Program-made: the position numbers and the translations under genes
Assembly: GCF_021462405.1 (NCBI RefSeq)
Contig: NZ_JAKEDU010000002.1
Span: forward strand, 301,875-365,874
From: Thermus tengchongensis
GTDB taxonomy: Bacteria > Deinococcota > Deinococci > Deinococcales > Thermaceae
Length of the DNA stretch: 64,000 nt
Direction: 5' to 3'
Part shown: in pieces, positions 7,314 to 18,858 of the stretch
Layout: each line of letters starts with the position of its first letter
Position numbering within the stretch: the first letter of the stretch is position 1
Notes under the pieces: model-generated
The model's input: the letters and a program-made list of their open reading frames with translations, nothing else
What the model was told of the DNA's origin: nothing
Database searches by the model: none

Positions 7314-8689
7314 CTTCCCGCGGAAAGCAGGGTTTCCTTCTCCCCTACCACCGTCTTCAGGTGCACCGGCCGGCCCCACAGGCGGTAGAGGTTCTCCAAC
7401 ACCGCCTGGGTCTTTTTCAGGTCCAGCTCCACGCCCTCGTAGGCGTGTTCCAGGAGGAGTTCTCCCCGGTTCCCGTGGTTGGCGTCCACCAGTTCCACGA
7501 TGGGGTAGCCCCCGTTGGTGAGACGGAAGAGGAGGGCCTTCTTGGCCTCGGCGAAGCGGGGCAGGTCCTCGGGGTTGAGGAGCCTTTGCCGGAGGGCGAA
7601 CTCGGGGGTCAGGAAGGTATCCAGGAAGCTCAGGTCCGTGTGGACGGTGCGCACCTGGAAAAGCTGCTTGAGCCCCAGGCCGGTGGGCCTCTCGTAGGTG
7701 AGCCGCTCCCCTAGGGGCAGGGCCTCGTACTCCGGGCCGAACCGCCCCTTATCCCAGCGCTCCTCCACCTCCTTGAGGAGCAGGTAGCCCAGGCGGTAAG
7801 GGTTGAAGCCGTGTGGGGCAAGGAGTCCGGCCTGGAGTTCGGCAAACTCCAGGGCTTCCTCCGGGGAGAGAAGGGGGAGGAGGAGGCGGGTGTGCCAGTA
7901 GGTGGCCCAGCCCTCGTTGAGGATCTTGGTGGCCGCTTGCGGCACATAGTACAGGCTTTCCTCTCGGATGATCTCCAGGATGCCCTTCTGCCAGGGGGCC
8001 AAAGGGGCATACCGGGCCAGGAAGCCCAGGATGTCCCGGGTGGGCCTAGGGGGGAGGGGTTCGGGGCGCCCCCCCTCCTCGGCCTCCTTGGGGGGCTCGG
8101 GCGGGGGGTTCACGTAGGGGTCCAGGTAGGGGCGCACCCGCAGGCGCTTGGGGGGTTCGGCCTCCTCCGGTCCCTCCTTCTCCGGCCGCCGGATGTAAGG
8201 GGCGTGGGGATCGATGAGGTTTTCTAGGGAGAGGGCCAAATCCAAAAACTCCTCCACGCTCCTCGCCCCGTGCCGCTCCATGGCCTTTTCCACAAAGGCC
8301 GCATGGTGCGCCATTTCCTCGTGCATGTCCTTGGGGATGGGCTTAAAGGCCAGGTTGTTCTGGAAGAAGTCGGCGTGGGCAAAGACGTGGGCCATGACCA
8401 GCTTCTGGGCGAGGAGGGTGTTGCTCTTGAGGAGGTAGGCCCGGACGGGGTGGGTGTTCACCACCAGCTCGTAGATGCGCCCGAGACCATAGCGGTAGGT
8501 TTCCCGGTGGCGCAGGTACTCGCTCCCCCAGCGCCAATGGGGGTAGCGGCGGGGAAAGCCCCCGTAGGCGGCCAGCATGGCCATCTCCTCGGGGCCCACC
8601 TCCTCAAAGAGCACGGGGGGGAAGGAAAGCCCTGCCGCCAAGGCCCTTTCCCGCAGGATCTCGGCCCACTGCCTCAGCTCCTTGCGCAT
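7310..8689 (-). CDS. SpoVR family protein
   Basis: 459 aa, full length for SpoVR/YcgB. The conserved N-terminal block (GGFPRRYPHWRWG, YELVVNTHP, AHADFFQNN) is clear. Last gene of the prkA-yhbH-spoVR trio, the arrangement of E. coli yeaG-yeaH and ycgB, tied there to stress and stationary-phase responses. Thermus does not sporulate, so the family name is historical. Ends overlapping the TlpA-like gene tail to tail by four bases. Molecular function not established. Confidence 0.9.
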   Translation of the reverse strand: MRKELRQWAEILRERALAAGLSFPPVLFEEVGPEEMAMLAAYGGFPRRYPHWRWGSEYLRHRETYRYGLGRIYELVVNTHPVRAYLLKSNTLLAQKLVMAHVFAHADFFQNNLAFKPIPKDMHEEMAHHAAFVEKAMERHGARSVEEFLDLALSLENLIDPHAPYIRRPEKEGPEEAEPPKRLRVRPYLDPYVNPPPEPPKEAEEGGRPEPLPPRPTRDILGFLARYAPLAPWQKGILEIIREESLYYVPQAATKILNEGWATYWHTRLLLPLLSPEEALEFAELQAGLLAPHGFNPYRLGYLLLKEVEERWDKGRFGPEYEALPLGERLTYERPTGLGLKQLFQVRTVHTDLSFLDTFLTPEFALRQRLLNPEDLPRFAEAKKALLFRLTNGGYPIVELVDANHGNRGELLLEHAYEGVELDLKKTQAVLENLYRLWGRPVHLKTVVGEKETLLSAGS

Positions 8690-8692
8690 CCC

Positions 8693-9732
8693 TTACCCTC
8701 CCAGAAGCCGCCTCAGGGCCAAGGGCAGGTCCTCCCTGCCCCGCACCTCCGTGGCGGCCAGCCCCTCCTCTTTTCCCAAGGCCTCCTTCAAGTCCTCCAG
8801 AAACCGCCCCTGGCCGTAAGGCCCCTGCACCTGGGCGTACCCGTAGAGGGCCAGGGTGGGGAGGAGGCGCCTTAGGGCCTCGAGGGCCAAGGGGGTGTCC
8901 CCCTGCCAGTTCTCCCCGTCGGAGAAGTGGTAGAGGTAGCGGTTGTAGAAGGCCTCGGGGTAGGCCTTGAGGATCTCCTCCGCCAGGAGGAGGGCGCTGG
9001 AAAGCCTCGTGCCCCCGCCTTCCCGGGCCCGGAAGAACTCCTCCTCGCTCACCTCCCAGGCCTCGGCGTCGTGGAGGAGGTAGCGCCTTTCCAGCCGGGG
9101 GAAGTGGCGCTTAATCCAGAGGGTGATCCAAAAAGAGAGGGTCTTCACTAGCCTAAGCTCCTCCTCCCGCATGCTCCCGGAGACGTCCAGGGCGAAGAGG
9201 ACCACCGCTTGGGCGTGGGGACGGGGCTTGCTCCTCGGGGCCTTGTAGCGGAGGTCCTCCCGCTCAGGGACCAAAAGGGGCTCTTCTGGACGGTACTCCC
9301 CGGTGATGAGGGCCCGCTTCAGGCTTTCCTTGAGGGTGCGGCGCACGTGGCGCAGGCCCCTGGGGCCTTTCCGGGCGATGGTGGTGTAGCGGAAGGCCTC
9401 CTCCGTCACCTCCCCTTCTCCCTTGGGCCGGAGCCGGGGAAGCCTTAGGGCCTCCCCCATGAGGTCCAAGAACTCCTCCAGCTCCAGCTCGGCCACGGGC
9501 ACGTGGCCCGCGGGGCCCAGGCCTTCCGTCCCCGGGCCCCCAAGGCCCAGGCCTTCCCCCCGGGGCTCCCCGTAGACGATCTTGGGGAGCTCCAGCTGGG
9601 GCAAGGGGATGGAGACCAGGCGGCCTTCCACCTGGCCGAAGAGTTCCTCCCGGGTTAAAAACTCCCGGGCCTTTTTCTTCACCTCCCCGCGCACGATCTC
9701 CTTGAAGCGCAGAAGGTCCCGCTCGATGGGCC

Positions 9733-9736
<4 letters not shown>
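8693..9736 (-). CDS. DUF444/YhbH-YeaH family protein (VWA-like)
   Basis: 347 aa. Central segment [21 protein letters not shown] carries a DxSxS MIDAS-like motif typical of von Willebrand A folds in the YeaH/YhbH family. ATGA overlap with prkA upstream and a 3-base gap to spoVR downstream show a single operon. The family is thought to act with the PrkA kinase; its partner or substrate is not known from sequence. Confidence 0.9.
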
Positions 9737-11745
<2,009 letters not shown>

Positions 11746-11796
11746 GGACGCCCTCCTTCATACCGGCTAGGGACGGGTTTTGATAGCTTTGCCTTT

Positions 11797-11802
11797 ATTG
11801 TA
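11797..11802 (-). promoter_or_regulatory. Probable -10 of the prkA operon
   Basis: TACAAT on the minus strand, 52 bases before the prkA ATG in the only non-coding gap (11746-11867). No convincing -35 sequence is visible upstream, which could mean an activator or alternative sigma factor. Confidence 0.4.
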
Positions 11803-11867
11803 GCAGGTTCTGGGCGGAGAATGTGGCCCCGGTTCTAGCTGGGGAAGGGGTTTTGCGCTAAGCTTCC

Positions 11868-12416
11868 CTAGCTTCTTGAGATCTCATAGAACCCCCGGGC
11901 GTTGTGGAGAAAGTGGGCCAGGATGCCAGGGAGGAGGCTTCCCGTGAGGAGGTAGGTGAGCCCGAAAAGGAGCCCGGCAAGCCCGGTGTAAAGGGGATAG
12001 GCGAAGGCCCGCCTGGGGGCGGGGTGAAGGAGGGCGAAGACCAGGGCCTGGAGGAAGAGCCCCGAGGGCCCCAGCCAGGCCGTGAGGAGGCTTTGCAGAA
12101 GCCCGCGGAAGAAGACCTCCTCCGCCACCCCCGAAAGGAGGGCGAGGAGAAGGAGGGTTGCGGGTCCTACCCCAGCCCGGCGCAGGGCTTCTCCCAAGAC
12201 CCGATGGAGGCTTTCCGCCTCCCGAAAGGAAGCGGGGAAGAGATGCCGGAAGGCTTCCTCCAAAGCGGCCAAGGCCAGGATGAGACCCAGGGCATAAAGG
12301 AGTTCCCTGGGGCTCGCCTGGCCGAAGGGAAGGCCCAAGAGGAGCATGCCCGAGGCCCCAAGGAGGAGTAGCCCTCCTTGGAGGGCCAGGAGCAAGCCCA
12401 GGGGCGGGGGGACCAA
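11868..12416 (-). CDS. CPBP-family intramembrane metalloprotease (CAAX protease-like)
   Basis: 182 aa, about five membrane helices. CPBP motifs are present: EEVFFRG (about residue 100), a FALLH-type motif with conserved His, and HFLHN near the C-terminus. Family members are bacterial Abi/CAAX-type proteases; substrate unknown. It sits 11 bases after the RAM-domain gene, in a minus-strand run from the phosphoesterase. Confidence 0.82.
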   Translation of the reverse strand: MVPPPLGLLLALQGGLLLLGASGMLLLGLPFGQASPRELLYALGLILALAALEEAFRHLFPASFREAESLHRVLGEALRRAGVGPATLLLLALLSGVAEEVFFRGLLQSLLTAWLGPSGLFLQALVFALLHPAPRRAFAYPLYTGLAGLLFGLTYLLTGSLLPGILAHFLHNARGFYEISRS

Positions 12417-12427
12417 GGCCCTAAGGC

Positions 12428-12706
12428 CTACTCCCCGCCCAGGGCGAAGCCCTGGTCCAGGAGCTTCTTGGGGTAAGCGCGGAAGGCGAGGAGGGTTTCC
12501 GTGCGCTCCACCCCTTCCAGGGCCAGGATCCCCTGGGTGACGGCATCGTCCAGTTCCTCGAGGTCCTTCAGGCGCAGAAGGGCCAGCAGGTCAAAGGGGC
12601 CCGTAACCGAGTAGACCTCGGCCACCTGGGGGAGTTCGGCGATGGCCTCGCCCAGGGCGGCGATCCGGTCCCCACGGGCACGGATGAGTACGAAGGCGGT
12701 GACCAC
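12428..12706 (-). CDS. Stand-alone RAM domain (Lrp/AsnC ligand-binding) protein
   Basis: 92 aa, a complete RAM beta-alpha-beta-beta-alpha-beta domain (MVTAFVLIRARGDR, VYSVTGPFDLLALLRLKD, GVERTETLLAF) without the helix-turn-helix of Lrp/AsnC. Known as SraM-type proteins, they assemble into rings and bind amino acids. Four-base gap from the phosphoesterase gene suggests co-transcription. Binding partner unknown. Confidence 0.85.
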   Translation of the reverse strand: MVTAFVLIRARGDRIAALGEAIAELPQVAEVYSVTGPFDLLALLRLKDLEELDDAVTQGILALEGVERTETLLAFRAYPKKLLDQGFALGGE

Positions 12707-12710
12707 CCCT

Positions 12711-13397
12711 TTATCCTACCTCCAGGATCAGCTTGGGCCGGAAGGCCAGGGCATCGGCGGCCACCAGGTGAAGGGGGATGCCCCGGTACTCCTTGGGCAG
12801 CTTTTCCGGGTCGGCCCCGTGCAGGTGGCCGTAGACGATGGCCTGGGGCTTGGCTTCCGCGGCCAACTCCAGGAGGGGGGTGGCCTCCCCGCTGGGGCCG
12901 AAGGGGGGAAAATGGAAGGCCACCACCAGATGGCGGTAAGCCTTTCCCTTAAGGTCCTGCAAGGAGAGCTTGAACCGCTCCACCTCCCGGGCGAAGATCC
13001 GTTTGTCCTCTGGGGTGGCGGGCGGGTACTGCCAGCCCCTACTTCCCGCCACCGCCACCCCGTCCAGGACCAAGGCGTCGTTTTGCAGGGCATACATCCC
13101 TGGGGGGAGCACGCTCCTCAGCCGGCTTATGGAGGGCCACCAGTAGTCGTGGTTCCCCTTCAGGAGCACCTTTTTGCCGGGCAGGGCGGCCAGGTCCAGG
13201 AGGTCCGGCAGGGCCTCGCCCAGGCGCATGGCCCAGGAGATGTCCCCGGGCACAATCACCAGGTCCCCCTCCGCCACCACCTCCCGCCAGCCCCGGAAGA
13301 AGGCCTCCGGGTGGCCCTGCCAGTTGGGGCCGAAGATGGTCATGGGCTTGGGGTGCAGGCGGGAGAGGTGGGGGTCGGCGATGGCGAAGACCCGCAT
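12711..13397 (-). CDS. Calcineurin-like metallophosphoesterase
   Basis: 228 aa. Metal-binding motifs in order: DPHLS (residues 8-12), GDISW (about 52), GNHDYWW (about 83) and GHLHGAD near 190. YkuE/YmdB-like fold, probably cytosolic; substrate not readable. Divergent from recX with only 17 bases between starts. Confidence 0.85.
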   Translation of the reverse strand: MRVFAIADPHLSRLHPKPMTIFGPNWQGHPEAFFRGWREVVAEGDLVIVPGDISWAMRLGEALPDLLDLAALPGKKVLLKGNHDYWWPSISRLRSVLPPGMYALQNDALVLDGVAVAGSRGWQYPPATPEDKRIFAREVERFKLSLQDLKGKAYRHLVVAFHFPPFGPSGEATPLLELAAEAKPQAIVYGHLHGADPEKLPKEYRGIPLHLVAADALAFRPKLILEVG

Positions 13398-13414
13398 GGG
13401 CTTTAGCGTACCCT

Positions 13415-13855
13415 ATGGGTATGGAGAAGGCTGAGGCCCTGGCCTACGCCTTAAGGCTCCTTTCCCAAAGGGCCATGAGCCGGGCCCGCCTGCGGGAGAA
13501 GCTTCTCGGCCGCTTTCCCGAGGGAGAGGTGGAAGGAGCCTTGGCCCGCCTCGAGGAGCTGGGCTATCTAGACGACCGGGCCTTTGCGGAGGCCTTCGTG
13601 GCCACCAGGCGGAAGTATGGCCCCCATAAGCTCCGGTTTCTCCTGAAAGCCCGGGGGGTTCCGGAGGAGGTGGTGGAGGAGGTCCTTGCCGCTTATGGAG
13701 AGGAGGACAGCCTGGAGGCCGCGCTTAACGTCCTCCGCCGCTACCCCCGCCGCCAGGACAAGGCCAAGGCGGTGCGCTTCCTTCAGGGCCGGGGGTTTCC
13801 CCTTTCCGTGGCCTTGGAGGCGTACCGGCTTGTCAAGGAGGAGGAAAGCGGGTAA
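13415..13855 (+). CDS. recX: RecX regulatory protein
   Basis: 146 aa of tandem three-helix repeats typical of RecX (LLSQRAMSRARLREKL, LEELGYLDDRAFAEAFV, KARGVPEEVVEEVL). RecX binds RecA filaments and modulates recombination. The ATG at 13421 is an alternative start two codons in. Ten bases precede the next gene, so co-transcription with the START-domain gene is likely. Confidence 0.85.
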   Translation: MGMEKAEALAYALRLLSQRAMSRARLREKLLGRFPEGEVEGALARLEELGYLDDRAFAEAFVATRRKYGPHKLRFLLKARGVPEEVVEEVLAAYGEEDSLEAALNVLRRYPRRQDKAKAVRFLQGRGFPLSVALEAYRLVKEEESG

Positions 13856-13864
13856 AAAGAGCCC

Positions 13865-14302
13865 ATGCCCGAGGTGCGCGCGGAACGCTTCATCAAGGCC
13901 TCACCGGAAAAGGTGTACACCTTGGCCAAGGACCTGGAGGGCTTGAAGCCCTACCTCAAGGAGGTGGAAAGCCTCCGGGTGCTCGCCCAGGAGGGCCAGC
14001 GCACCCGAAGCGAATGGGTGGCGGTGGCCATGGGCAAGAAGGTGCGCTGGCTGGAGGAGGAGGAGTGGGACGACCAAAACCTTCGGAACCGCTTCTACTC
14101 CCCGGAGGGGGATTTTGACCGCTACGAGGGCACCTGGGTCTTCCTACCGGAGGGGGAGGGGACCCGGGTGGTCCTGAGCCTGACCTATGAGCTTACCATC
14201 CCCATCTTCGGGGGGCTTTTGCAGAAGCTGGTGCAAAAGCTCATGCAGGAGAATGTGGAGAGCCTTCTTAAGGGCTTGGAGGAGCGGGTTTTGGCTTCCT
14301 AG
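13865..14302 (+). CDS. SRPBCC/START-like (polyketide cyclase/COQ10-type) protein
   Basis: 145 aa. N-terminal pattern (RAERFIKASPEKVYTLAKDLEGLKPYLKEVESL) and C-terminal amphipathic helix are those of the SRPBCC lipid-binding barrel. Ligand unknown; COQ10-type members bind quinones. Lies between recX and spoVS. Confidence 0.75.
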   Translation: MPEVRAERFIKASPEKVYTLAKDLEGLKPYLKEVESLRVLAQEGQRTRSEWVAVAMGKKVRWLEEEEWDDQNLRNRFYSPEGDFDRYEGTWVFLPEGEGTRVVLSLTYELTIPIFGGLLQKLVQKLMQENVESLLKGLEERVLAS

Positions 14303-14331
14303 TTGCGCATGGGGCCCTTTTGCTCTACCAT
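14303..14331 (+). promoter_or_regulatory. Promoter of spoVS
   Basis: TTGCGC (14303-14308), 17-base spacer, TACCAT (14326-14331), placed just after the preceding stop codon and about 60 bases before the spoVS GTG. Spacing is ideal for the main sigma factor. Confidence 0.6.
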
Positions 14332-14393
14332 GGGCCTGAAGCCGCCCATGCCCTTCCAAAGCGGGGTGGCCCAAGAGCTTTCAGGAGGTCAAA

Positions 14394-14666
14394 GTGGAAA
14401 CGTTGCGCGTGTCTTCCAAGTCCCGTCCCAACTCCGTGGCCGGCGCCATCGCGGCGCTCTTGCGCACCAAGGGGGAGGTGGAGGTGCAGGCCATCGGGCC
14501 CCAGGCGGTGAACCAGGCGGTGAAGGCCATCGCCATCGCCCGGGGGTACATCGCCCCCGACAACCTGGATCTGGTGGTCAAGCCGGCCTTCGTCAAGCTG
14601 GAACTGGAGAACGAGGAGCGGACCGCCCTTAAGTTCAGCATCAAGGCCCACCCCCTGGAGTCTTGA
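14394..14666 (+). CDS. spoVS: Stage V sporulation protein S homologue
   Basis: 90 aa, SpoVS across its full length (RVSSKSRPNSVAGAIAALLR, AIGPQAVNQAVKAIAIARGYI). An Alba-like nucleic-acid-binding fold is known for this family, including the Thermus protein. Start is GTG at 14394 with AGGAGGTC five bases before. The stop overlaps the TTG start of the methylase gene. Role in a non-sporulating bacterium is unknown. Confidence 0.92.
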   Translation: METLRVSSKSRPNSVAGAIAALLRTKGEVEVQAIGPQAVNQAVKAIAIARGYIAPDNLDLVVKPAFVKLELENEERTALKFSIKAHPLES

Positions 14667-15862
14667 GGCCCGCAAGCCCCAGGGCCTTGGCCGTCCGCAT
14701 CCTCCTCGAGGTGGAGCGGGGCGGCAGGGCCCAACTGCTTTTGGACCGGGCTTTGGACCGTCTGTCCTGGCCCGAGCGGGACAGGGCCTACGCCACCCAC
14801 CTGGTCTACGGCACCCTGCGCCGCCTGAGGCTTTTGGACTTCCTTTTGGAACCTCTTCTAGAGCGTCCGGAGAAGCTCCCTAAGGAGGTGCGTTGGGTCC
14901 TGCGCCTGGGAGCCTGGGAGTGGCTTTCTGGCAAGGCGGACCACGCCCGGGTAAGCCCCTGGGTGGAGGAGGCCAAGCGCGCCCACCCACGCCTGGCGGG
15001 TTTGGTGAATGCGGTACTCCGGCGCCTCGAGCCCCGGGAGGCCCCGGAGTGCGTGCGCCTTTCCCTTCCCGAATGGCTCTGCGAAGCCTGGCGGGCCTTC
15101 TTCGGCCAGGTGGCCTTCGCCGAGGGCTTCAACGAGCCTGCCCCCCTCTTCCTCACCGCCTACCGCTCCGTGGAGGGGCTGAGGCCGGGGCCCCTTCCGG
15201 ACAGCTACATCTGGGAGGGCCCGAAGACCGATTTTTCCGCCTTGGGGTTGCAGCCGCAAAACCCCGCCTCCCTCTTCGCCGCAATGCTTTTGGAGTCCAG
15301 TCCGGGGGAAAGGGTGCTGGACCTCTGCGGGGGGGCCGGGCTCAAGGCCTTCTATTTGGCGGCCAAGGGGGCGGAGGTGATCTCCTACGACCTGAACCCC
15401 AGACGGCAGCAGGCGGGGGAGAAGACAGCGAGGAAGCTGGGCCTGAGGGTGACCTACCGCACCCAGGACCTGACGGAACCCCTTCCCGAGAAGGCCAAAA
15501 AGGTCCTCCTGGATGCTCCTTGCACCGGAACCGGCACCTTTCGCAGCCATCCTGAGCTCCGCTACCGTTTGGCGCCCCAAGACCCCGGGCGCATGGCACA
15601 GTTGCAGCTCAAGCTCCTGGAAACCGCCGCCCGGGCCACGGAGGAGGGAGGGGTGCTGGTCTATAGCGTCTGCACCCTGACGGAGGAGGAGGGGGAGGGG
15701 GTGGCCCGGGCCTTTCTCGCCCGGCATTCGGAGTTTGAGCCGGAGCCTATAGCCTGCCCCTTTCCCGTGCTTCGGTCGGGCCTGGGCGTCTATGTGGCCC
15801 CAGAGGGAGGCCTGGATGGGTTTTATTACTTGCGCCTGCGGAAGGTAAACTCTAGAACATGA
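14663..15862 (+). CDS. RsmB/NOP-type 16S rRNA (cytosine-C5) methyltransferase
   Basis: 399 aa. N-terminal NusB-like domain ([24 protein letters not shown]) and C-terminal SAM-dependent methylase with motif [13 protein letters not shown], motif [11 protein letters not shown] and motif [12 protein letters not shown] holding the two catalytic cysteines. This layout is RsmB. Start TTG 14663 overlaps the spoVS stop; a strong site upstream is absent, implying translational coupling. Confidence 0.88.
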   Translation: MRPASPRALAVRILLEVERGGRAQLLLDRALDRLSWPERDRAYATHLVYGTLRRLRLLDFLLEPLLERPEKLPKEVRWVLRLGAWEWLSGKADHARVSPWVEEAKRAHPRLAGLVNAVLRRLEPREAPECVRLSLPEWLCEAWRAFFGQVAFAEGFNEPAPLFLTAYRSVEGLRPGPLPDSYIWEGPKTDFSALGLQPQNPASLFAAMLLESSPGERVLDLCGGAGLKAFYLAAKGAEVISYDLNPRRQQAGEKTARKLGLRVTYRTQDLTEPLPEKAKKVLLDAPCTGTGTFRSHPELRYRLAPQDPGRMAQLQLKLLETAARATEEGGVLVYSVCTLTEEEGEGVARAFLARHSEFEPEPIACPFPVLRSGLGVYVAPEGGLDGFYYLRLRKVNSRT

Positions 15863-16644
15863 AGCTGGTGTTCGTGGGCCTGGGCAAGATGGGGAAAAGC
15901 ATCCTGAAGGGTGCCTTGGAGCGGGGTTTCCTCAGGCCCGGGGAGGTGGGGGTGGTGGGCCGCACCCCGGAGCGCACCCGGGAGCTGGCCGAGGCCTTTG
16001 GCCTCCGCCCCCTGTCCCTGAAGGAACTCGTCCAGGCGGAACGGGTGCTTCTCGCGGTCCAGCCCCGGGATTTTCCCCATCTGGCCCCGGAGATGGCCCA
16101 TCCCGGGGTGGGCTACATCTCCATCATGGCCGGGGTATCCACGGCGGTGCTTTCCCGCAGGCTGGACACCCGGAGGGTGGTGCGGGCCATGCCCAACCTG
16201 GCGGCAGTAATCGGGGAAAGCTCCACCGCCCTCACCGCCTTAAAGGAGGCCCGGGAGGCAGGGGACCTGGACTTCGCCCGGGCCCTTTTCGCCACCGTGG
16301 GGGACGTGTACGAGATCCCCGAGCACCTTTTCGATCCTTTTACCGCCATGTCCGCTTCCGCCCCCGCCTATCTGGCGGTGGTGGCGGAGGCCTTGGCCGA
16401 CGCGGGGGTGAAGATGGGTATGCCCCGGGCCCTGGCCCTGCGCCTGGCGGCGGAGGCCTTGGCGGCCACGGGGGAACTCCTGAAGGGCCGCCATCCCGCC
16501 CAGCTTAAGGACGAGGTGGCAAGCCCCGGGGGCACCACCATCCACGGCCTCCATGCCCTCGAGGCCCGCTCCTTAAGGGCCGCCTTCTACGAGGCGGTGG
16601 AGGCGGCCACCCGGCGGGGGCACGAGCTGGGAGAGGCGGAGTAA
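15859..16644 (+). CDS. proC: Pyrroline-5-carboxylate reductase
   Basis: 261 aa. NADPH-binding N-terminus [15 protein letters not shown] and C-terminal ProC signature ([20 protein letters not shown]). Last step of proline synthesis, cytosolic. ATGA-type overlap with the methylase gene. Confidence 0.93.
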   Translation: MKLVFVGLGKMGKSILKGALERGFLRPGEVGVVGRTPERTRELAEAFGLRPLSLKELVQAERVLLAVQPRDFPHLAPEMAHPGVGYISIMAGVSTAVLSRRLDTRRVVRAMPNLAAVIGESSTALTALKEAREAGDLDFARALFATVGDVYEIPEHLFDPFTAMSASAPAYLAVVAEALADAGVKMGMPRALALRLAAEALAATGELLKGRHPAQLKDEVASPGGTTIHGLHALEARSLRAAFYEAVEAATRRGHELGEAE

Positions 16645-16648
16645 GGGT

Positions 16649-17221
16649 ATGGGAGGCCCTAAGGGCGGGGGGCTTTGGCGGTTCCTCTGGGCGGTGCCGG
16701 TTTTCCTTTGCCTGGCCCTGGGCCAGGTCTTTCCCCAGGGAGGGGGACGGTACCTGTACTCCGATGGCACCCAGCAGGAGCTTCTCCCCACCCCCGAGGG
16801 CTACCGCCTCCGCTACTGGAAGGAGGGGCGCGTGTTCCGGGAGGACCGGCTCAAAGGAGGTGCCGAGGGGCTTTTTCTCCTAGGGGTGGGCTTGCCCGAG
16901 GGGTACTTTCCCTTTTCGCCCCCTCTTCTGCTCTACCCCTCGAGGCTGGACCTGGGGCTTTCCTGGGGGGGAAGCGCCCAGTTTCGCGGGCAGCGGGTGG
17001 CCCTTTCCGCTCGGGTGGAGGGAATCGAAGGGGTAAGGGTGAAGGCCGGGGCCTTCAACGCTTATCGGGTGCGGGTGGCCTACACCACGGAGAAAGGAGG
17101 TACGGATCTCAAGGAGATCTTCCTGGTTCCCGGCCTCGGGGTGGTGGCCTACCGCACCGGGGAGGCCTGGGTGGAGCTTTTAAGGCTCCCGCATGCCCTT
17201 ACGCCCAGGCAGGGGCCCTAA
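16649..17221 (+). CDS. Exported protein of unknown function
   Basis: 190 aa. N-terminal signal peptide (FLWAVPVFLCLALGQVF). The remainder is rich in beta-strand-forming, aromatic sequence with a C-terminal region (GAFNAYRVRVAYTTEKGG, LVPGLGVVAYRTGE) reminiscent of domains that assess outer-surface glycolipid or peptide turnover, but no family is recognised. Four bases after proC; overlaps the converging glycosyltransferase by four bases. Confidence 0.7.
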   Translation: MGGPKGGGLWRFLWAVPVFLCLALGQVFPQGGGRYLYSDGTQQELLPTPEGYRLRYWKEGRVFREDRLKGGAEGLFLLGVGLPEGYFPFSPPLLLYPSRLDLGLSWGGSAQFRGQRVALSARVEGIEGVRVKAGAFNAYRVRVAYTTEKGGTDLKEIFLVPGLGVVAYRTGEAWVELLRLPHALTPRQGP

Positions 17222-17847
17222 GCCTTGGCCTTGAGGTAGTAGTGCAGGATTTCCCGGTACATGCGCAGGCGGTGGAGAAATCCCGGTAGAAGTCCCCGCT
17301 TTTCCTCCTTCATCACCTGGCTCACCCCAGGAAGGGGCAGGTAGAGGACCCGCCAGCCCGCCTTTTTGGCGTGGCGGGTGAGGAGGAGCTCCAAGTCGTA
17401 TCGGGCACCCTCGAGGCCCTGCACCCCTCGCAAATCCTCCGTCTTCAGGGCCCGCTGTCCGGAGAGAAAGGGGGTGAGGCGCATGGCGAGATCCGTGGAG
17501 AGCCTTCCCCCTTGGAAGATGCCCACCGTCATCTCCGCCTTTCCCTCTGCCACAGGGTCCAGCAGGGACTCCAAATGGTGCGGGGCAAGACCCAGAAGAT
17601 CCGCATCAAGGAGGAGGACCAAGGGGGTGTTCACCCGTTTGAGCCCTTCGGCGATGGCCCCGCCCTTACCCCGGTTCTGGGGAAGGCGCACCACCTGGGC
17701 CCCGGCCTTGGCCGCCTCCTGGGCGGTGCGATCCTCCGAGCCGTCGTCCGCCACCACCACGGGGAACCCTGCCTCCTTGGCCACCCGCACCACCCCTGCG
17801 ATGGTGGCCTCCTCGTTGTAGGCAGGGATGAGGACCGTGGCCTCCAT
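17218..17847 (-). CDS. Family 2 glycosyltransferase (GT-A)
   Basis: 209 aa. GT2 landmarks: VLIPAYNEEATI, VVVADDGSEDRT, LVLLLDADLLGL (DxD). No membrane helices apart from none at the C-terminus, so it probably acts at the cytosolic membrane face. Last gene of the rpsB-to-rseP minus-strand array; starts directly after the rseP stop. Acceptor unknown. Confidence 0.85.
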   Translation of the reverse strand: MEATVLIPAYNEEATIAGVVRVAKEAGFPVVVADDGSEDRTAQEAAKAGAQVVRLPQNRGKGGAIAEGLKRVNTPLVLLLDADLLGLAPHHLESLLDPVAEGKAEMTVGIFQGGRLSTDLAMRLTPFLSGQRALKTEDLRGVQGLEGARYDLELLLTRHAKKAGWRVLYLPLPGVSQVMKEEKRGLLPGFLHRLRMYREILHYYLKAKA

Positions 17848-18858
17848 CTAGCCCCCGAGAAGCCTCCTTAGGTCCTGGAAGGTGACCAGGATGACCAGGA
17901 GGATGAGGAAGACGAAGCCCAGGTAGTGCACCATGGCCTCCTGCTCGGGGCGGATGCGGAGGAAACGGGAGAGGAAGAGGAGAAGAATACGCCCGCCGTC
18001 CAGGGCAGGAATGGGCAGAAGGTTGAAGAGGGCCAGGGAGAGGTTGATGGCCACGGTAAGCTCCAGCAACCGGAAAAGGCCCTCCTGGGCTGCCCGGCCT
18101 GTTTCCGCCACGATGCCCAAGGGGCCCACCACCCCGCTGTCTGGGTTCCCGGCCAGCACGCCCAAAAGCCCGCTCACCAAGGCCTTGGCCATCTGGGGGC
18201 CGAAGGCTAAGGAGCGGCTCACCGCCAGGCCAAACCCCTCCAGGAAGCTCACCCTGTGGAAGGCCACCTCGGGCTGGTACACCACCCCAAGCCGCTCCAT
18301 GCCCTCCTGCCAGGTGAGGGTGAGGGTGAGCTCCTGTTCCTGGCGGCGCACGGTGAGGGTATGCCCCCCTGGGGTCTTCACCCGTTCAATCTCCTGGGCC
18401 TGGGCGAGGGGGGTGCCGTCCACGGCCACCAGGATGTCGCCCGCCCTTAGCCCCGCCCTTTCCGCCACGCTTCCCGGGAGGACTTCCAGGATCACCGCCC
18501 TTCCCGTGGCCTCCGGCACCCCTTGAGTGCTGAAGAGGTAGGCCAGGAGTCCCCAGGCCAGGAGGACGTTCATGACCACTCCCGCTAAAAGGACCCAAAG
18601 CTTCCCCAAGAAGGGAAGGGCATCATACCCCCGCCCCCGCTCCTCGGGGAGGAGGCCCTCGATGTCCGCGTACCCTCCCAGGGGAATGGCGGAAAGCCGC
18701 CACTCGGTGCCCCAGGCCTGCCGTTTCCACAGGATGGGGCCGAAACCCAGGCTGAAGGCCTTGACCCGCACCCCTTGGGCCCGTGCCGCCAGGTAGTGCC
18801 CCAGCTCGTGCACGAAGATGCTCACGCCGATGATGATCAAAAACCAAAACAGGCTCAT
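17848..18858 (-). CDS. rseP: Site-2 protease RseP (M50 family) with PDZ domain
   Basis: 336 aa. HELGHYLAA zinc site in the first helix, PDZ domain (about 120-200: [21 protein letters not shown]) and [12 protein letters not shown] near the C-terminus supplying the third metal ligand. Cleaves membrane anti-sigma factors or signal-peptide remnants. The ATG at 18858 gives [11 protein letters not shown]; the longer in-frame start is rejected. Neighbours dxr and cdsA as in many bacteria. Confidence 0.92.
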   Translation of the reverse strand: MSLFWFLIIIGVSIFVHELGHYLAARAQGVRVKAFSLGFGPILWKRQAWGTEWRLSAIPLGGYADIEGLLPEERGRGYDALPFLGKLWVLLAGVVMNVLLAWGLLAYLFSTQGVPEATGRAVILEVLPGSVAERAGLRAGDILVAVDGTPLAQAQEIERVKTPGGHTLTVRRQEQELTLTLTWQEGMERLGVVYQPEVAFHRVSFLEGFGLAVSRSLAFGPQMAKALVSGLLGVLAGNPDSGVVGPLGIVAETGRAAQEGLFRLLELTVAINLSLALFNLLPIPALDGGRILLLFLSRFLRIRPEQEAMVHYLGFVFLILLVILVTFQDLRRLLGG